Counted from the first letter of the stretch, positions 27,558 to 38,710 are shown. The stretch is 64,000 nucleotides of DNA from Gallionellales bacterium 39-52-133 (GCA_002278935.1 NCJL01000002.1:1-64000); one strand, 5' to 3'. A program made the numbers and translations. Notes: a model not told the origin generated them from the letters alone.

Positions 27558-28922
27558 ATGTCAAACGAACTTAAGAAACCAGGCCGCATTCTCAAGGCCC
27601 CAGAAAATTTTATTGATGCCTCGCTCAGTAAAGCAATCACCAAAGATGGTTTAAACGAAGAGCGTCGCGAATTTCTGCGCAAGAGCTTCGTTGCCGCCAG
27701 TGCCGTTGTGGCAGGTGGTGCAGCCCTTGGCCAGAATGCGATGGCTGCAGCATTTGAGGGTGACCCCAATATTCTTAACCATACCGAATATGATCAGGCG
27801 CTTGGATTGCCGGTTACGGCAAATCCGTATGGCGTTCCTTCAAAGTATGAAACCAATCTGGTACGTCGCGAATCTCCAGGCCTGACCCAGGTTGGCGGCG
27901 CATCCGTATCCTTTGCGCCGTTGCAGGGTCTGTTCGGCATTATCACTCCCAGCGGTCTGCATTTCGAGCGTCACCATCAGGGTTGGCACGACATGGATCC
28001 AAGCAAGCATCGCCTGATGGTGATGGGCATGGTTAAGAACCCCAAGGTTTACACCATGGACGACCTGATGCGCCTGCCTTCAGTTTCACGCATGCATTTC
28101 ATCGAGTGTGGTGCAAACAGCGCGACTGAGTGGGGTAACGTGGCGGTTCCAACCGTGCAATACACACACGGCATGATCAGCTGCAGCGAATTCACCGGCG
28201 TTCCTTTGTCTGTGTTGCTGGATGACTGCGGCTTCGACAAAAAGAAGGGAAAGTTTGTGCTGGCTGAAGGCGCGGATGGTTCCGGTATGACGCGTACTAT
28301 CAGTATGGAAGCGGCGCTGGATGACGTGATTGTCGCCTACGGTATGAACGGCGAAATGCTGCGTCCCGAGAACGGCTATCCACTGCGTCTGGTTGTGCCA
28401 GGCGTGCAGGGCGTGTCCAGTGTCAAATGGCTGCGCCGTATCGAAGTAGGCGACAAGCCTTATGATGCAAAAGATGAAGTGAGCCACTATGTGGACTTGC
28501 TGCCTAACGGCCTGCAGCGTCAATACACCTCGGTACAGGAAGCCAAGTCAGTGATTACCTCGCCATCGGGCGGTCAGGTATTGCTGGGCAAGGGTTTCTA
28601 CAATATTACGGGCTTGGCATGGACGGGTCGCGGCAAGATCAAGCGCGTGGACGTTTCTGCTGACGGCGGCAAGACTTGGCGTACCGCAAGGCTCGAAACT
28701 CCGGTGTTGAGCAAGGCGCTGACACGTTTCAATATCGACTGGGTATGGGATGGTTCTCCTGCCATTCTGCAGTCTCGCGCAATTGACGACACCGGTTATG
28801 TTCAGCCAACAATGAACCAGTTAAGAGGGGTTCGTGGCACCAAGTCGATTTATCACAACAACGCGATCCAGTCCTGGAGAATCGCAGATTTTGGAGAGGT
28901 AACCAATGTACAAGTTAAATAA
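27558..28922 (+). CDS. soxC: Sulfane dehydrogenase / sulfite oxidase-family molybdoprotein SoxC
   Basis: The molybdopterin subunit of SoxCD, which oxidises the sulfane sulfur bound to SoxY in the periplasm. 454 residues. A Tat signal is visible (ERREFLRKSF, twin Arg at 36-37, then a hydrophobic AASAVVAGGAALG). The SUOX domain shows ITPSGLHFERHHQG, the molybdenum-ligating Cys in MHFIECGANS (residue 184), ISCSEFTGVPLSVLLDD and PLRLVVPGVQGVSSVKWLRR. The C-terminal dimerisation domain has RVDVSADGGKTWRTA and AIQSWRIADFGEV. It overlaps soxD by 17 bases. No other sox gene is in the window. Confidence 0.93.
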   Translation: MSNELKKPGRILKAPENFIDASLSKAITKDGLNEERREFLRKSFVAASAVVAGGAALGQNAMAAAFEGDPNILNHTEYDQALGLPVTANPYGVPSKYETNLVRRESPGLTQVGGASVSFAPLQGLFGIITPSGLHFERHHQGWHDMDPSKHRLMVMGMVKNPKVYTMDDLMRLPSVSRMHFIECGANSATEWGNVAVPTVQYTHGMISCSEFTGVPLSVLLDDCGFDKKKGKFVLAEGADGSGMTRTISMEAALDDVIVAYGMNGEMLRPENGYPLRLVVPGVQGVSSVKWLRRIEVGDKPYDAKDEVSHYVDLLPNGLQRQYTSVQEAKSVITSPSGGQVLLGKGFYNITGLAWTGRGKIKRVDVSADGGKTWRTARLETPVLSKALTRFNIDWVWDGSPAILQSRAIDDTGYVQPTMNQLRGVRGTKSIYHNNAIQSWRIADFGEVTNVQVK

Positions 28923-30021
28923 AGCTATCGTAACTGTTTCGCTCTTGGCGCTGAGCTTTGCTGCAGCAGCCGAGTCTCTCCCAGGGATAGGCCGTACAGC
29001 GACACCTAAAGAAATCGCGGCTTGGGATATCGACGTGCGCGGCGACTTCAAGGGCATTCCCAAGGGCGCGGGTAGCGTCAGCCTGGGCAACCAGGTTTGG
29101 GATGACAAGTGTGCTTCATGTCACGGTACCTTCGGCGAGTCGATGGAAGTATTCGGCCCGATCGTGGGTGGTACAACCAAAGAAGACATGAAAACAGGTC
29201 GCGTTTTGTCTATGCAAGACGGATCAGAGCCCAAGCGTTCTACGCTGATGAAGGTCAACACCCTGTCTACTATCTGGGACTACATCAACCGTGCAATGCC
29301 GTGGAATGCGCCTAAAACGCTGACCGTGGAAGAGGTGTATGCCGTTACAGCTTATATCCTGCATATGGGAGATATTCTGCCTGCAAACTATGTATTGTCA
29401 GATAAAAATATTGCGGAAGTGCAGAAGCTGATGCCCAACCGTAACGGTATGACAACTGATCATGGTATGTGGTCAGTCAAGGGTAAGGGCGACGTGAAGA
29501 ATGTGGCTTGTATGAAAGATTGCATCAAGAAGATTGAAATCACTTCTGTGCTGCCTGATTACGCATGCGATGCCCACGGCGATATTGCGGAACAAAACCG
29601 CCATTTCGGTGCAACTCGCGGAGCTGACAAGTTGCTGGCATGCAACCCTGATCCAAGTGTTGCAGAGCTGAATCGTATTTACAATACGCCGTACAAAGCG
29701 AGCGCAAGCAAAACAGCCGGCATTGTTGCAATTACGAAGCCAGTAACGGTTGCGCCAAAAGTTGTCGAGACAACCGCTTTTGATTTGTTGAAACAGTACA
29801 AATGCACGGCCTGTCATGGTGTGAGCAACAAGATTGTCGGCCCTGGTTTTAAAGAGATTGCAGTTAGATACAAAGGCGATGCAGGAGCAGAAGCTCGCTT
29901 GAGCAATGTCGTTAAAAATGGCGGCGGCGGCGTGTGGGGCGGCTCAATGCCTGCACATGGCAATCTTAAAGATGAACATATCAAATCCATGATTCAGTGG
30001 ATTTTAACCAGCGCAAAATAA
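28906..30021 (+). CDS. soxD: SoxD dihaem c-type cytochrome
   Basis: The electron-accepting partner of SoxC. 371 residues with a signal peptide (1-22). The SoxD-type N-terminus GIGRTATPKEIAAWDIDVR is followed by haem motif CASCH (69-73) and WDYINRAMPWNAPKTLTVEEVYAVTAYIL. A middle region with extra cysteines (CMKDC, CDAH, LLACNPD) leads to a second cytochrome domain with CTACH (300-304) and a likely axial Met in GGSMPAHG (near 348). The start lies within the soxC 3' end, so translation is probably coupled. Confidence 0.93.
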   Translation: MYKLNKAIVTVSLLALSFAAAAESLPGIGRTATPKEIAAWDIDVRGDFKGIPKGAGSVSLGNQVWDDKCASCHGTFGESMEVFGPIVGGTTKEDMKTGRVLSMQDGSEPKRSTLMKVNTLSTIWDYINRAMPWNAPKTLTVEEVYAVTAYILHMGDILPANYVLSDKNIAEVQKLMPNRNGMTTDHGMWSVKGKGDVKNVACMKDCIKKIEITSVLPDYACDAHGDIAEQNRHFGATRGADKLLACNPDPSVAELNRIYNTPYKASASKTAGIVAITKPVTVAPKVVETTAFDLLKQYKCTACHGVSNKIVGPGFKEIAVRYKGDAGAEARLSNVVKNGGGGVWGGSMPAHGNLKDEHIKSMIQWILTSAK

Positions 30022-30052
30022 ATATTGATCTGGTTGGGTATGCCTGCAATTT

Positions 30053-30145
30053 AAATGGCGCCTTCAATTTAATTATCCTGGCTCCTTGTGCATCGTTGCA
30101 GGGAGACCAAGCTGGCAAGGGATGGTTTGGTTGATGGCGCCATTT
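30053..30145 (+). other. Possible structured RNA element between soxD and the DUF302 gene
   Basis: AAATGGCGCC (30053-30062) is perfectly complementary to GGCGCCATTT (30136-30145), which is followed by TTAC. The 73-base interior holds GGCTCC and GGGAGACC segments that can form an inner helix. It could be a terminator with a large loop, a processing site or a regulatory RNA. No coding frame is supported. Confidence 0.35.
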
Positions 30146-30232
30146 TTACGCCCAGAATTTGCCCGGAAATGCGGTCGGAATCTATAAATTATTTTATAAA
30201 ATTTAACAGTTTTTTAACCAAGGAAGAAGCAA

Positions 30233-30811
30233 ATGACGTACTTAAAAAATATAACAAAAGGCTTGATATTAGTTATTGTGCTCAGCGGATTGACCGGTTG
30301 CGGCACAATACATGCGATGCGCAATCTGGAAGAGGGTTCCGGCGGCACATTTATGGATATGTGGGACAAGTGGGTGGAGTCTGAAGGCGACATCGCTGTC
30401 GCGACAACCTGGGCGATGAAGGTTAAGCCTGGCGTGACGGTAGAAGATATTGAGAATGCCCTCGCGACTGTTGCAACTGACGAGAACATCAAGGCAGTGG
30501 GCGTATTGCCATTGTCCGATGAATTGCAGGCTCGCGACCCAAGCGTTAAGCAAAAAATGCTGCGAGTTATATCTTACTGCTCACCGACAACAGCAAGAAT
30601 GATGGTTGATTTCAGCCCTGCAATGGCAGCCTTCCTGCCTTGCCGTGTTGTGATTGTTGAGAAAGACGACGGCTTGTGGCTGTATACCCTCAATATGGAT
30701 ATGATGATCAAGATGGGCAAGAAAATGCCACCAGAGTTGAAGGTAGCCACTATGAAAGTGCGCAACACAATCTGGAGCATGATGGAAAAGGGTGCTTCAG
30801 GCGAGTTCTAA
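30233..30811 (+). CDS. DUF302-domain lipoprotein
   Basis: 192 residues. A signal segment ends LTGC (lipid-modified Cys near residue 23). The DUF302 region runs from about residue 60, with the characteristic RVISYCSPTTARMM, AAFLPCRVVIVEKDDGLWLYTLN. DUF302 is of unknown function but is often found near sulfur-oxidation genes. It has AGGAAGAAG before the ATG and its own terminator. It follows soxD by 211 bases in the same direction, which suggests but does not prove a link to sulfur metabolism. Confidence 0.8.
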   Translation: MTYLKNITKGLILVIVLSGLTGCGTIHAMRNLEEGSGGTFMDMWDKWVESEGDIAVATTWAMKVKPGVTVEDIENALATVATDENIKAVGVLPLSDELQARDPSVKQKMLRVISYCSPTTARMMVDFSPAMAAFLPCRVVIVEKDDGLWLYTLNMDMMIKMGKKMPPELKVATMKVRNTIWSMMEKGASGEF

Positions 30812-30857
30812 GCAATTAGGGCAAGTGGAATCAGCGTTATGCGCTGGTTTAAAAGAT

Positions 30858-30890
30858 CGGGTCAGGCGCAAGCCTTGCCCGTTTTTTTTT
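30858..30890 (+). terminator. Terminator after the DUF302 gene
   Basis: CGGGTCAGGC, loop GCAA, GCCTTGCCCG (one wobble, one mismatch), then nine T. Confidence 0.9.
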
Positions 30891-31078
30891 GCACAACGGA
30901 AAAATGGGCCGAGATAGACAAGGGTTTAGGGCGATACCCGCGCCTGAATATTGCCCTCCCCCCTCAGACAAGGTAGAATTCCCGCCCTTTCGCTTTTGAA
31001 TGGCTGTTGATTGCCATTCCTGATCGGTGTGCTATTGACACCGTTTTTTGCTGCATACGATATTAATTGGGGAACCAA

Positions 31079-34000
31079 GTGAAGCATCTTTCCTTACCTG
31101 AGCAACAGATCTCTTTAGTACCCGGGAAGCAGGGTTTTTACGATCCGGCGAATGAACACGATGCCTGTGGCATTGGTTTTGTGGCGCATATAAAAGGTAA
31201 CAAGAGCCACAAAATTATCGAGCAGGGTCTGCAGATTCTGAAGAATATCGACCACCGCGGTGCGGTGGGTGCGGACAAGCTGATGGGCGACGGTGCGGGT
31301 ATTCTGATCCAGATTCCCGACCAGTATTACCGCGAAGAAATGGCGAAGCAGGGTGTGGCCTTGCCGCCTGCAGGCGAGTACGGCGTGGGCATGATCTTCC
31401 TGCCGAAGGAAAATGCATCGCGTATTGCCTGCGAGCAGGAAATAGACCGCGCAGTGCGCGCTGAAGGACAGTTAGTATTGGGCTGGCGCGATGTGCCGGT
31501 GGACAGTGAAATGCCGATGTCGCCCACCGTGCGTGCGACCGAGCCGGTGATTCGCCAGATCTTTATCGGACGCGGCCACGATATTAAAACCACCGATGCG
31601 CTGGAGCGCAAACTGTTCGTTATCCGCAAGGAATCCGGTCATGCGATACAGGCGTTGAACCTGCTGCATGGCAAGGAATTTTTTGTACCGTCATTATCTG
31701 CGCGCACCATCGTCTATAAAGGTCTGTTGCTGGCCGACCAGGTCGGGCAGTACTACAAGGATTTGCAGGACACACGTTGCGTGTCGGCCTTGTCACTGGT
31801 ACATCAGCGCTTCTCCACCAACACCTTCCCCGAGTGGCCACTGGCTCACCCCTATCGCCTGGTTGCGCACAACGGCGAGATCAATACAGTAAAAGGAAAT
31901 TTCAACTGGATGCGTGCACGCGAAGGCGTGATGAAATCAGAACTGTTTGGTAGCGATCTGCAAAAGCTGTTCCCGCTGATCTACGAAGGACAGTCCGATA
32001 CTGCCTGTTTCGATAACGCGCTGGAACTGTTGGTGATGTCCGGTTACCCAATCGCACAGGCAATGATGATGATGATTCCCGAAGCATGGGAAAACCATAC
32101 GCTGATGGACGAGAACCGCCGCGCGTTCTATGAATATCACGCTGCAATGATGGAGCCGTGGGACGGTCCCGCCGCGATGGCGTTTACCGACGGTCGTCAT
32201 ATCGGCGGCACACTGGATCGAAACGGTTTGCGCCCGTCGCGCTACATCATCACCGACGACGACTTTGTGGTGATGGCGTCCGAGTCGGGCGTATTGCCGA
32301 TACCCGATTCCAAGATTGTAAAGAAATGGCGCTTGCAGCCGGGCAAGATGTTCCTGATCGACCTCGAAGCCGGTCGCATCATCGATGACAAGGAAATCAA
32401 GGATACCTACGCCAATGCCAAGCCGTACAAGGACTGGATCAAGTCAGTTCGTATCAAGCTGGATGAGATCAAATTAACTGACAGTGCGACGTCAGCAAAG
32501 CCAGCTGCTTCATTACTCGATCGCCAGCAGGCTTTTGGCTACACTCAGGAAGACATCAAGTTTCTGATGTCGCCTATGGCCATCAATGCCGAGGAAGCAA
32601 CCGGCGCGATGGGCAACGATTCGCCGCTGGCAGTGATGAGCAATAAACTGAAGCCGCTGTACAACTATTTCAAACAGCTGTTTGCGCAGGTGACCAACCC
32701 GCCGATCGACCCTATACGCGAAGCGATGGTGATGTCGCTGGTGTCGTTCATCGGCCCGCGCCCCAATCTGCTGGACACCAACAATATCAATCCGCCTATG
32801 CGCCTGGAAGTGTCGCAACCGGTATTGAGCATTGATGATATGGCGCGTCTGTACAACATCGAAAAACTAAGCGACGGTGCGTTCAAGTCCTATCAGCTGG
32901 ATATTTGCTATCCGGTAGCCTGGGGCAAAGAAGGTATCGAAGCGCGTATTGCCTCGCTGTGTGCCGAAGCAGTGGACGCTGTGAAGTCCGGCCACAATAT
33001 TTTGATTGTGTCCGACCGCAAGATGGATGCGGCCAATGTGGCAATACCAGCACTGCTGGCAACCTCTGCGATACACCAGCACCTGGTAGCAAAAGGCCTG
33101 CGTGCCTCTACCGGTCTGGTGGTGGAAACCGGTTCCGCGCGCGAGACGCATCACTTTGCTTTGCTCGCAGGTTACGGTGCGGAAGCGGTGCATCCTTTCC
33201 TGGCGATGGAAACACTGGCCGATATGGCCAAGGGTTTGCCCGGCGATCTGTCGGCAGACAAGGCTATTTACAACTACACCAAGGCGATTGGCAAAGGTTT
33301 GCTCAAGGTCATGTCGAAGATGGGTATTTCGACTTACATGTCGTATTGCGGCGCACAGATTTTTGAGATCATCGGTCTGAATTCGGGTCTGGTAGACAAG
33401 TACTTCAAAGGCACCGCTTCAAACGTGGGCGGTATCGGTGTGTTTGAGGTAGCGGAAGAAGCGCTGCGCACGCATATTGCAGCGTTTGGCAACGACCCGG
33501 TACTGGCCAATGCGCTGGATGCGGGTGGCGAGTACGCTTATCGTGTGCGCGGCGAAGAGCACATGTGGACACCGGAAGCGATTGCGAAACTGCAACTTGC
33601 GACCCGTGCCAATGATTACAAATCTTTCAAGGAATATGCGGACATCGTCAACGACCAGAGCAAGCGTCACATGACCTTGCGCGGACTGTTCGAATTCAAA
33701 CTTGACCCGGCAAAAGCCATCCCGCTGTCTGAAGTTGAGCCGGCCAAAGAAATCGTCAAGCGTTTCGCTACCGGCGCAATGTCGCTGGGTTCGATAGGCA
33801 CTGAAGCTCACGCCACATTGGCGATTGCGATGAACCGTATCGGCGGGAAATCCAACACCGGCGAAGGTGGCGAGGATCCTAATCGCTATATCAAAGAGAT
33901 GAAGGGTATCAGCATCAAGAAGGGCGAGACCATGGCTTCGGTCATTGGTGCTGACAAAATTGCGGTGGACATTCCGCTGCTGGCCGGCGACTCGCTGCGC

Positions 34001-35812
34001 TCAAAAATCAAGCAGGTTGCGGCAGGCCGTTTCGGCGTGACCGCAGAGTACCTGAGCTCGGCCGAACAGATCCAGATCAAGATGGCGCAGGGCGCAAAGC
34101 CCGGCGAAGGCGGCCAGCTGCCCGGCGGCAAGGTGTCCGAGTACATCGCGCAACTGCGCTTCTCGGTTCCCGGCGTGGGTCTGATTTCACCTCCGCCGCA
34201 CCATGATATTTATTCAATTGAGGATTTGGCGCAGCTGATCCACGACCTGAAAAACGTAAATCCTTCTGCATCGATTTCGGTGAAGCTGGTAGCCGAAGTG
34301 GGTGTGGGTACCGTTGCTGCGGGCGTCACCAAGGCCAAGGCGGATCATCTGGTAATTGGCGGCCATGACGGCGGCACCGGTGCTTCGCCTCTTTCATCCG
34401 TTAAGCATGCCGGTGCTCCTTGGGAGCTGGGTCTGTCGGAAACGCAGCAGACCCTGGTGCTGAACGGTTTGCGCAGCCGCATTCGCGTGCAGGCCGATGG
34501 CCAGATGAAGACCGGTCGCGACGTGGTGATTGCCGCGATGCTGGGTGCGGATGAAGTGGGTTTTGCCACTGCGCCTTTAGTTGTTGAGGGCTGCATCATG
34601 CTGCGCAAGTGTCACCTGAATACCTGCTCGGTGGGTATCGCAACTCAGGACCCAGTGTTGCGCGCCAAATTTTCAGGCAAACCCGAGTATGTGGTGAACT
34701 ATTTCTTCTTCGTTGCCGAAGAGGCACGCCAGATCATGGCGCAACTCGGTATCCGCAGCTATGACGAGCTGGTGGGCCGTGCCGACCTGCTGGACAAGGC
34801 AAAAGCAATTACACACTGGAAAGCCAAGGGTCTTGATTTCAGCAAAATTTTCTATCAGCCAGCCCATGCCGCAGAGATGCAAGTGCGCCATGTGGACAGC
34901 CAGGAACACGGTCTGGAAAAAGCGCTGGATCACAAGCTGATTGCTCAGGCGAAAGCGGCGCTGGACACGGGCACAAAAGTATCCTTTGTATCGGCGATCA
35001 GGAACGTGAACCGCACCGTGGGTGCGATGCTGTCTGGTGTAGTGGCGAAAAAATACGGCCATGCAGGCTTGCCAGATGACACCATCCACATCGAGCTGCA
35101 GGGAACTGCGGGTCAGTCTGCCGGCGCCTTCCTTGCGCACGGCATCACGCTGGATCTGGTGGGCGAGGGTAACGATTATGTTGGCAAGGGCTTGTCCGGT
35201 GGCCGCATCATTGTGCGTCCGACCAAAGAATTCAAAGGCAATCCGCTGGAAAACATCATCATCGGTAACACCGTGTTGTACGGTGCGATTTCAGGTGAGG
35301 CGTTCTTCAATGGTGTGGCCGGCGAGCGTTTCGCGGTGCGCAACTCGGGTGCGGCGACTGTGGTTGAGGGCAGCGGTGATCACGGCTGCGAATACATGAC
35401 CGGCGGTACCGTAGTGGTGCTGGGTGCTACCGGGCGCAACTTTGCTGCCGGCATGTCGGGCGGCGTGTCTTATGTTTACGATGCCGATGGCGATTTTGAA
35501 AAGAAGTGCAATATGGCGATGGTGACGCTGGAGCCTGTGCTGAGCTCATCCGAGCAGGAAGCAAAGATGGATCGCGGCATCTGGCACAGCGTGTTGCGCG
35601 GCGGCAAGGGCGAAACCGATGAGGCGATTCTGAAGGGATTAATCCAGCGTCATTTTGATTACACCGGAAGTCAGCGCGCGCGCAAGTTGCTGGATGACTG
35701 GCATAACAGTCGCGGCAAGTTTGTAAAAGTGTTCCCGCTGGAATACAAGCGCGCACTGGGCGAACTGGCGGCGAAGGCCGGCAAGTCAGCGCCAGCAAAA
35801 GTTGCGGCATAA
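31079..35812 (+). CDS. gltB: Glutamate synthase, large subunit
   Basis: Transfers the amide of glutamine to 2-oxoglutarate, with GltD supplying electrons from NADPH. 1577 residues from GTG 31079, which has TTGGGG upstream; a TTG at 31067 is also open but lies within that site. The catalytic Cys follows a short propeptide (HDACGIGF, near residue 30). The central and FMN domains show [33 protein letters not shown], and a 3Fe-4S cysteine set in [19 protein letters not shown]. The C-terminal GXGXG beta-helix begins near [14 protein letters not shown]. It is followed by gltD after a repeat-filled gap. Confidence 0.97.
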   Translation: MKHLSLPEQQISLVPGKQGFYDPANEHDACGIGFVAHIKGNKSHKIIEQGLQILKNIDHRGAVGADKLMGDGAGILIQIPDQYYREEMAKQGVALPPAGEYGVGMIFLPKENASRIACEQEIDRAVRAEGQLVLGWRDVPVDSEMPMSPTVRATEPVIRQIFIGRGHDIKTTDALERKLFVIRKESGHAIQALNLLHGKEFFVPSLSARTIVYKGLLLADQVGQYYKDLQDTRCVSALSLVHQRFSTNTFPEWPLAHPYRLVAHNGEINTVKGNFNWMRAREGVMKSELFGSDLQKLFPLIYEGQSDTACFDNALELLVMSGYPIAQAMMMMIPEAWENHTLMDENRRAFYEYHAAMMEPWDGPAAMAFTDGRHIGGTLDRNGLRPSRYIITDDDFVVMASESGVLPIPDSKIVKKWRLQPGKMFLIDLEAGRIIDDKEIKDTYANAKPYKDWIKSVRIKLDEIKLTDSATSAKPAASLLDRQQAFGYTQEDIKFLMSPMAINAEEATGAMGNDSPLAVMSNKLKPLYNYFKQLFAQVTNPPIDPIREAMVMSLVSFIGPRPNLLDTNNINPPMRLEVSQPVLSIDDMARLYNIEKLSDGAFKSYQLDICYPVAWGKEGIEARIASLCAEAVDAVKSGHNILIVSDRKMDAANVAIPALLATSAIHQHLVAKGLRASTGLVVETGSARETHHFALLAGYGAEAVHPFLAMETLADMAKGLPGDLSADKAIYNYTKAIGKGLLKVMSKMGISTYMSYCGAQIFEIIGLNSGLVDKYFKGTASNVGGIGVFEVAEEALRTHIAAFGNDPVLANALDAGGEYAYRVRGEEHMWTPEAIAKLQLATRANDYKSFKEYADIVNDQSKRHMTLRGLFEFKLDPAKAIPLSEVEPAKEIVKRFATGAMSLGSIGTEAHATLAIAMNRIGGKSNTGEGGEDPNRYIKEMKGISIKKGETMASVIGADKIAVDIPLLAGDSLRSKIKQVAAGRFGVTAEYLSSAEQIQIKMAQGAKPGEGGQLPGGKVSEYIAQLRFSVPGVGLISPPPHHDIYSIEDLAQLIHDLKNVNPSASISVKLVAEVGVGTVAAGVTKAKADHLVIGGHDGGTGASPLSSVKHAGAPWELGLSETQQTLVLNGLRSRIRVQADGQMKTGRDVVIAAMLGADEVGFATAPLVVEGCIMLRKCHLNTCSVGIATQDPVLRAKFSGKPEYVVNYFFFVAEEARQIMAQLGIRSYDELVGRADLLDKAKAITHWKAKGLDFSKIFYQPAHAAEMQVRHVDSQEHGLEKALDHKLIAQAKAALDTGTKVSFVSAIRNVNRTVGAMLSGVVAKKYGHAGLPDDTIHIELQGTAGQSAGAFLAHGITLDLVGEGNDYVGKGLSGGRIIVRPTKEFKGNPLENIIIGNTVLYGAISGEAFFNGVAGERFAVRNSGAATVVEGSGDHGCEYMTGGTVVVLGATGRNFAAGMSGGVSYVYDADGDFEKKCNMAMVTLEPVLSSSEQEAKMDRGIWHSVLRGGKGETDEAILKGLIQRHFDYTGSQRARKLLDDWHNSRGKFVKVFPLEYKRALGELAAKAGKSAPAKVAA

Positions 35813-35829
35813 ACCTTTAAAACTATTTA

Positions 35830-35847
35830 GCCACAGAGATCACAGAG
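35830..35847. repeat. Half copy of the CCACAGAG interspersed repeat
   Basis: GCCACAGAGATCACAGAG after the gltB stop matches the left arm of the repeat at 15281-15299. No right arm is present. Confidence 0.7.
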
Positions 35848-35859
35848 TAATATTTGGGC

Positions 35860-35926
35860 AGGTCGGGTTAGCGTAGCGTAACCCGACGCTGGGAAATTGT
35901 CGGGTTACGCTACGCTAACCCGACCT
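35860..35926. repeat. Perfect 28-bp inverted repeat, gltB-gltD gap
   Basis: The arms at 35860-35887 and 35899-35926 are fully complementary, with an 11-base loop. The core is GGGTTAGCGTAGCGTAACCC, itself nearly palindromic. It lies within the presumed gltBD transcript, 41 bases before the gltD start, and resembles an interspersed repeat of the REP/MITE kind. Confidence 0.92.
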
Positions 35927-35966
35927 ACGTTACTCCCGAACGGGGTAAGTTGAATCGAGGAAAGTA

Positions 35967-37430
35967 ATGGGAAAAGTAACCGGCTTTATGGAATTCAAAC
36001 GGCAAGACGAAGCGTACTTGCCCGTTGCCGAACGTGTAAAAAATTACAAAGAATTTGTCATCGCCCTGAAAGATGATCAGGTCAAGACCGAAGGTGCGCG
36101 CTGCATGGATTGCGGCACACCGTTTTGTACTACCGGCTGCCCGGTAAATAACATCATTCCAGACTGGAATGATCTGGTGTATCGCGGCAACTTTCAGGCC
36201 GCGCTGGATACCCTGCACTCCACCAATAATTTCCCCGAGTTCACCGGCCGTATTTGTCCTGCGCCATGTGAAGCGGCCTGCACGCTGAATATCAATGATG
36301 ATGCTGTCGGCATCAAGTCCATCGAGCATTTTATTATCGACAAGGGTTGGGCCAGCGGTTGGGTCAAACCGCAACCGGCTGCAATCAAAACCGGCAAAAA
36401 GGTGGCGATTGTGGGCTCGGGCCCGGCCGGTTTGGCAGCGGCGCAACAACTGGCTCGTGCAGGCCACTCGGTAACAGTGTTTGAAAAGAACGACCGTATT
36501 GGCGGCCTGTTGCGTTATGGCATCCCCGATTTTAAATTTGAGAAGTCGCATATTGATCGCCGCATGGAGCAGATGAAAGCCGAAGGCGTGGTGTTCCGCA
36601 CCGGTGTGCTGGTGGGTAAGGATTTCCCCGGGCAGGTTAATAACTGGGCGAAGGAAACGATTTCTGCCGAGCAGCTGAAAAAAGATTTTGATGCCGTGTT
36701 GCTGGCGGGTGGTGCGGAGTTGCCGCGCGACTTGCCGGTGCCCGGTCGAGAGCTGCGTGGTATTCATTTTGCAATGGAGTTCCTGCCACAGCAAAACAAA
36801 GTGGATGCGGGCGACAAGCTGCCGGAGCAAATTGTAACGACAGGCAAGCATGTGGTGGTGATAGGCGGTGGCGATACCGGCTCCGACTGCGTGGGTACAT
36901 CAAACCGTCAGGGTGCTGCCAGCATTACCCAGTTTGAAGTGATGCCCAAGCCCCCGGTAAAGGAAAACAGGCATCTGGTATGGCCGAACTGGCCGCTCAA
37001 GATGCGCACCTCCAGCTCGCAGGAAGAAGGCTGCAAGCGTGACTGGTCGGTGCTGACCAAGCGCTTTGAAGGCAAGAACGGCAAGGTGGAAAAACTGGTC
37101 GCGTGCCGCGTGGAATGGAAAGATGGCAAGATGCAGGAAGTGCCCAAATCCGAATTTGAGGTGAAAGCCGATCTGGTGTTTCTCGCGATGGGCTTTGTGT
37201 CACCGGTGCAACAGGTGTTGCAGGCTTTCGGTGTGGACAAGGATGGCCGTGGCAATGCGGGTGCAAACACCGAAGGCGACGGCAGCTACCGCACCTCGGT
37301 GCAGAAGGTGTTTGCCGCGGGTGATATGCGTCGTGGTCAGTCGCTGGTGGTGTGGGCGATACGCGAAGGACGCCAGGCGGCGCGTTCGGTTGATGAATTC
37401 CTGATGGGTTCATCGGTATTGCCAAGATAA
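35967..37430 (+). CDS. gltD: Glutamate synthase, small subunit
   Basis: An FAD and iron-sulfur protein that moves electrons from NADPH to GltB. 487 residues. The N-terminal 4Fe-4S motifs are [17 protein letters not shown] and [11 protein letters not shown]. The FAD-binding fold shows [20 protein letters not shown], and the NADPH site shows [16 protein letters not shown]. The C-terminal [23 protein letters not shown] closes the FAD domain. Its start follows the 28-bp inverted repeat. DsrL at the other end of the window belongs to the same protein family. Confidence 0.97.
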   Translation: MGKVTGFMEFKRQDEAYLPVAERVKNYKEFVIALKDDQVKTEGARCMDCGTPFCTTGCPVNNIIPDWNDLVYRGNFQAALDTLHSTNNFPEFTGRICPAPCEAACTLNINDDAVGIKSIEHFIIDKGWASGWVKPQPAAIKTGKKVAIVGSGPAGLAAAQQLARAGHSVTVFEKNDRIGGLLRYGIPDFKFEKSHIDRRMEQMKAEGVVFRTGVLVGKDFPGQVNNWAKETISAEQLKKDFDAVLLAGGAELPRDLPVPGRELRGIHFAMEFLPQQNKVDAGDKLPEQIVTTGKHVVVIGGGDTGSDCVGTSNRQGAASITQFEVMPKPPVKENRHLVWPNWPLKMRTSSSQEEGCKRDWSVLTKRFEGKNGKVEKLVACRVEWKDGKMQEVPKSEFEVKADLVFLAMGFVSPVQQVLQAFGVDKDGRGNAGANTEGDGSYRTSVQKVFAAGDMRRGQSLVVWAIREGRQAARSVDEFLMGSSVLPR

Positions 37431-37442
37431 TAACAACGAAAC

Positions 37443-37566
37443 TTATTCACAGATTACACAGATTAAAACCAAAATCCGGGAATACTGATAATCTCACTCC
37501 TTGCTTCGCGACCAAGTGACAGTTTTGTTGTTGTTTTTAATCTGTGTGTATCTGTGTAGTCTGTGG
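37443..37566. repeat. Interspersed inverted repeat, CACAGATTACACAGATT family
   Basis: CACAGATTACACAGATTAAAAC (from 37448, 22 bases) pairs with a TTTTAATCTGTG...GTCTGTGG arm ending at 37566, with a few mismatches and about 60 bases between. A related element lies at 49916-50038. It fills the gltD-hemE gap. Confidence 0.75.
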
Positions 37567-37579
37567 ACGAAAGAGAATA

Positions 37580-38644
37580 ATGAATTTCAAAGTAAAGAAC
37601 GACACTTTCCTGCGCGCGCTGCTGCGCCAGCCTACCGAATACACACCTGTATGGATGATGCGCCAGGCCGGACGTTACCTTCCCGAGTACTGCGCCACGC
37701 GCAAGCGTGCGGGCAGCTTCCTCGATCTGTGCAAGAACCCGGACATGGCGACAGAAGTTACGCTGCAACCGCTGGAGCGCTTCCCGCTCGACGCTGCGAT
37801 CCTGTTCTCGGATATTCTCACGGTGCCGGATGCGATGGGTCTGGGTCTGTACTTTACTGAAGGTGAAGGTCCGAAATTTTCCAGGCCATTGCGCGATGAG
37901 GCGTCCATCATGGCGCTGCGGGTGCCGGATATAGGTAAGGACCTGCGTTATGTCACCGACGCCGTGTCGCAAATTCGCAAGGCGCTGAATGGCAGTGTGC
38001 CGCTGATTGGCTTTTCCGGCAGCCCGTGGACCCTGTCGTGTTATATGGTGGAGGGCGGTGGCAGCTCCGATTATGCACGCGTGAAAACACTGATGTATAA
38101 AGAGCCCAAGCTGATGCACCATATTCTGGAAGTGACCGCGCAGGCCGTGACGCAATATTTGAATGCGCAGATCGAGGCAGGCGCGCAGGCGGTGATGATT
38201 TTTGACTCATGGGGCGGTGCACTGTCGCATTCTGCCTATCATGAATTTTCTCTGCCATACATGCAGAAGATTGTGCAGGGCCTGAAGCGTGAGCAGGATG
38301 GAGCAAGAGTTCCCTCTATCGTGTTTACCAAGGGCGGTGGTTTGTGGATAGACAGTATTGCCAATATTGGTAGCGATGCGGTCGGTCTGGACTGGACCAT
38401 GGACATCGGCATCGCGCGCCAGCGTGTTGGTAACAAAGTTGCGCTGCAGGGCAATCTTGATCCCAACGTGCTGTTTGCCACGCCGGAAGTCATTCGTGTG
38501 GAAGTTGAAAAAATACTCGCCAGTTATGGCTATGGCAGTGGTCATGTGTTCAATCTGGGTCATGGCATCTCGCAATTTACCAATCCTGACAATGCCGCAG
38601 CACTGGTGGCAGCGGTGCAAGAGTTGAGCAAGAAATATCACTAG
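37580..38644 (+). CDS. hemE: Uroporphyrinogen decarboxylase
   Basis: Decarboxylates uroporphyrinogen III to coproporphyrinogen III; this is the branch-point product route away from sirohaem. 354 residues from the ATG at 37580, the usual length. An upstream ATG at 37544 lies inside the repeat and is rejected. Motifs: [16 protein letters not shown] near the N-terminus, [47 protein letters not shown] and [23 protein letters not shown] upstream offers a modest ribosome site. Confidence 0.97.
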   Translation: MNFKVKNDTFLRALLRQPTEYTPVWMMRQAGRYLPEYCATRKRAGSFLDLCKNPDMATEVTLQPLERFPLDAAILFSDILTVPDAMGLGLYFTEGEGPKFSRPLRDEASIMALRVPDIGKDLRYVTDAVSQIRKALNGSVPLIGFSGSPWTLSCYMVEGGGSSDYARVKTLMYKEPKLMHHILEVTAQAVTQYLNAQIEAGAQAVMIFDSWGGALSHSAYHEFSLPYMQKIVQGLKREQDGARVPSIVFTKGGGLWIDSIANIGSDAVGLDWTMDIGIARQRVGNKVALQGNLDPNVLFATPEVIRVEVEKILASYGYGSGHVFNLGHGISQFTNPDNAAALVAAVQELSKKYH

Positions 38645-38710
38645 CAGCTGAATGAAATAACAACAAGGTGCTTGACAAAGGCCGGTTATGCACAAGACCG
38701 GTATAAACAT

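Noticed and set aside
31067..31078. TTG start for gltB at 31067
   Set aside because: TTGGGG at this place is better read as the ribosome binding site of GTG 31079, though the alternative cannot be excluded.
37443..37451. DnaA-box-like TTATTCACA
   Set aside because: It is the tip of the CACAGATT interspersed repeat; the same holds for TGTGGATAA at 50031-50039. Neither supports an origin.
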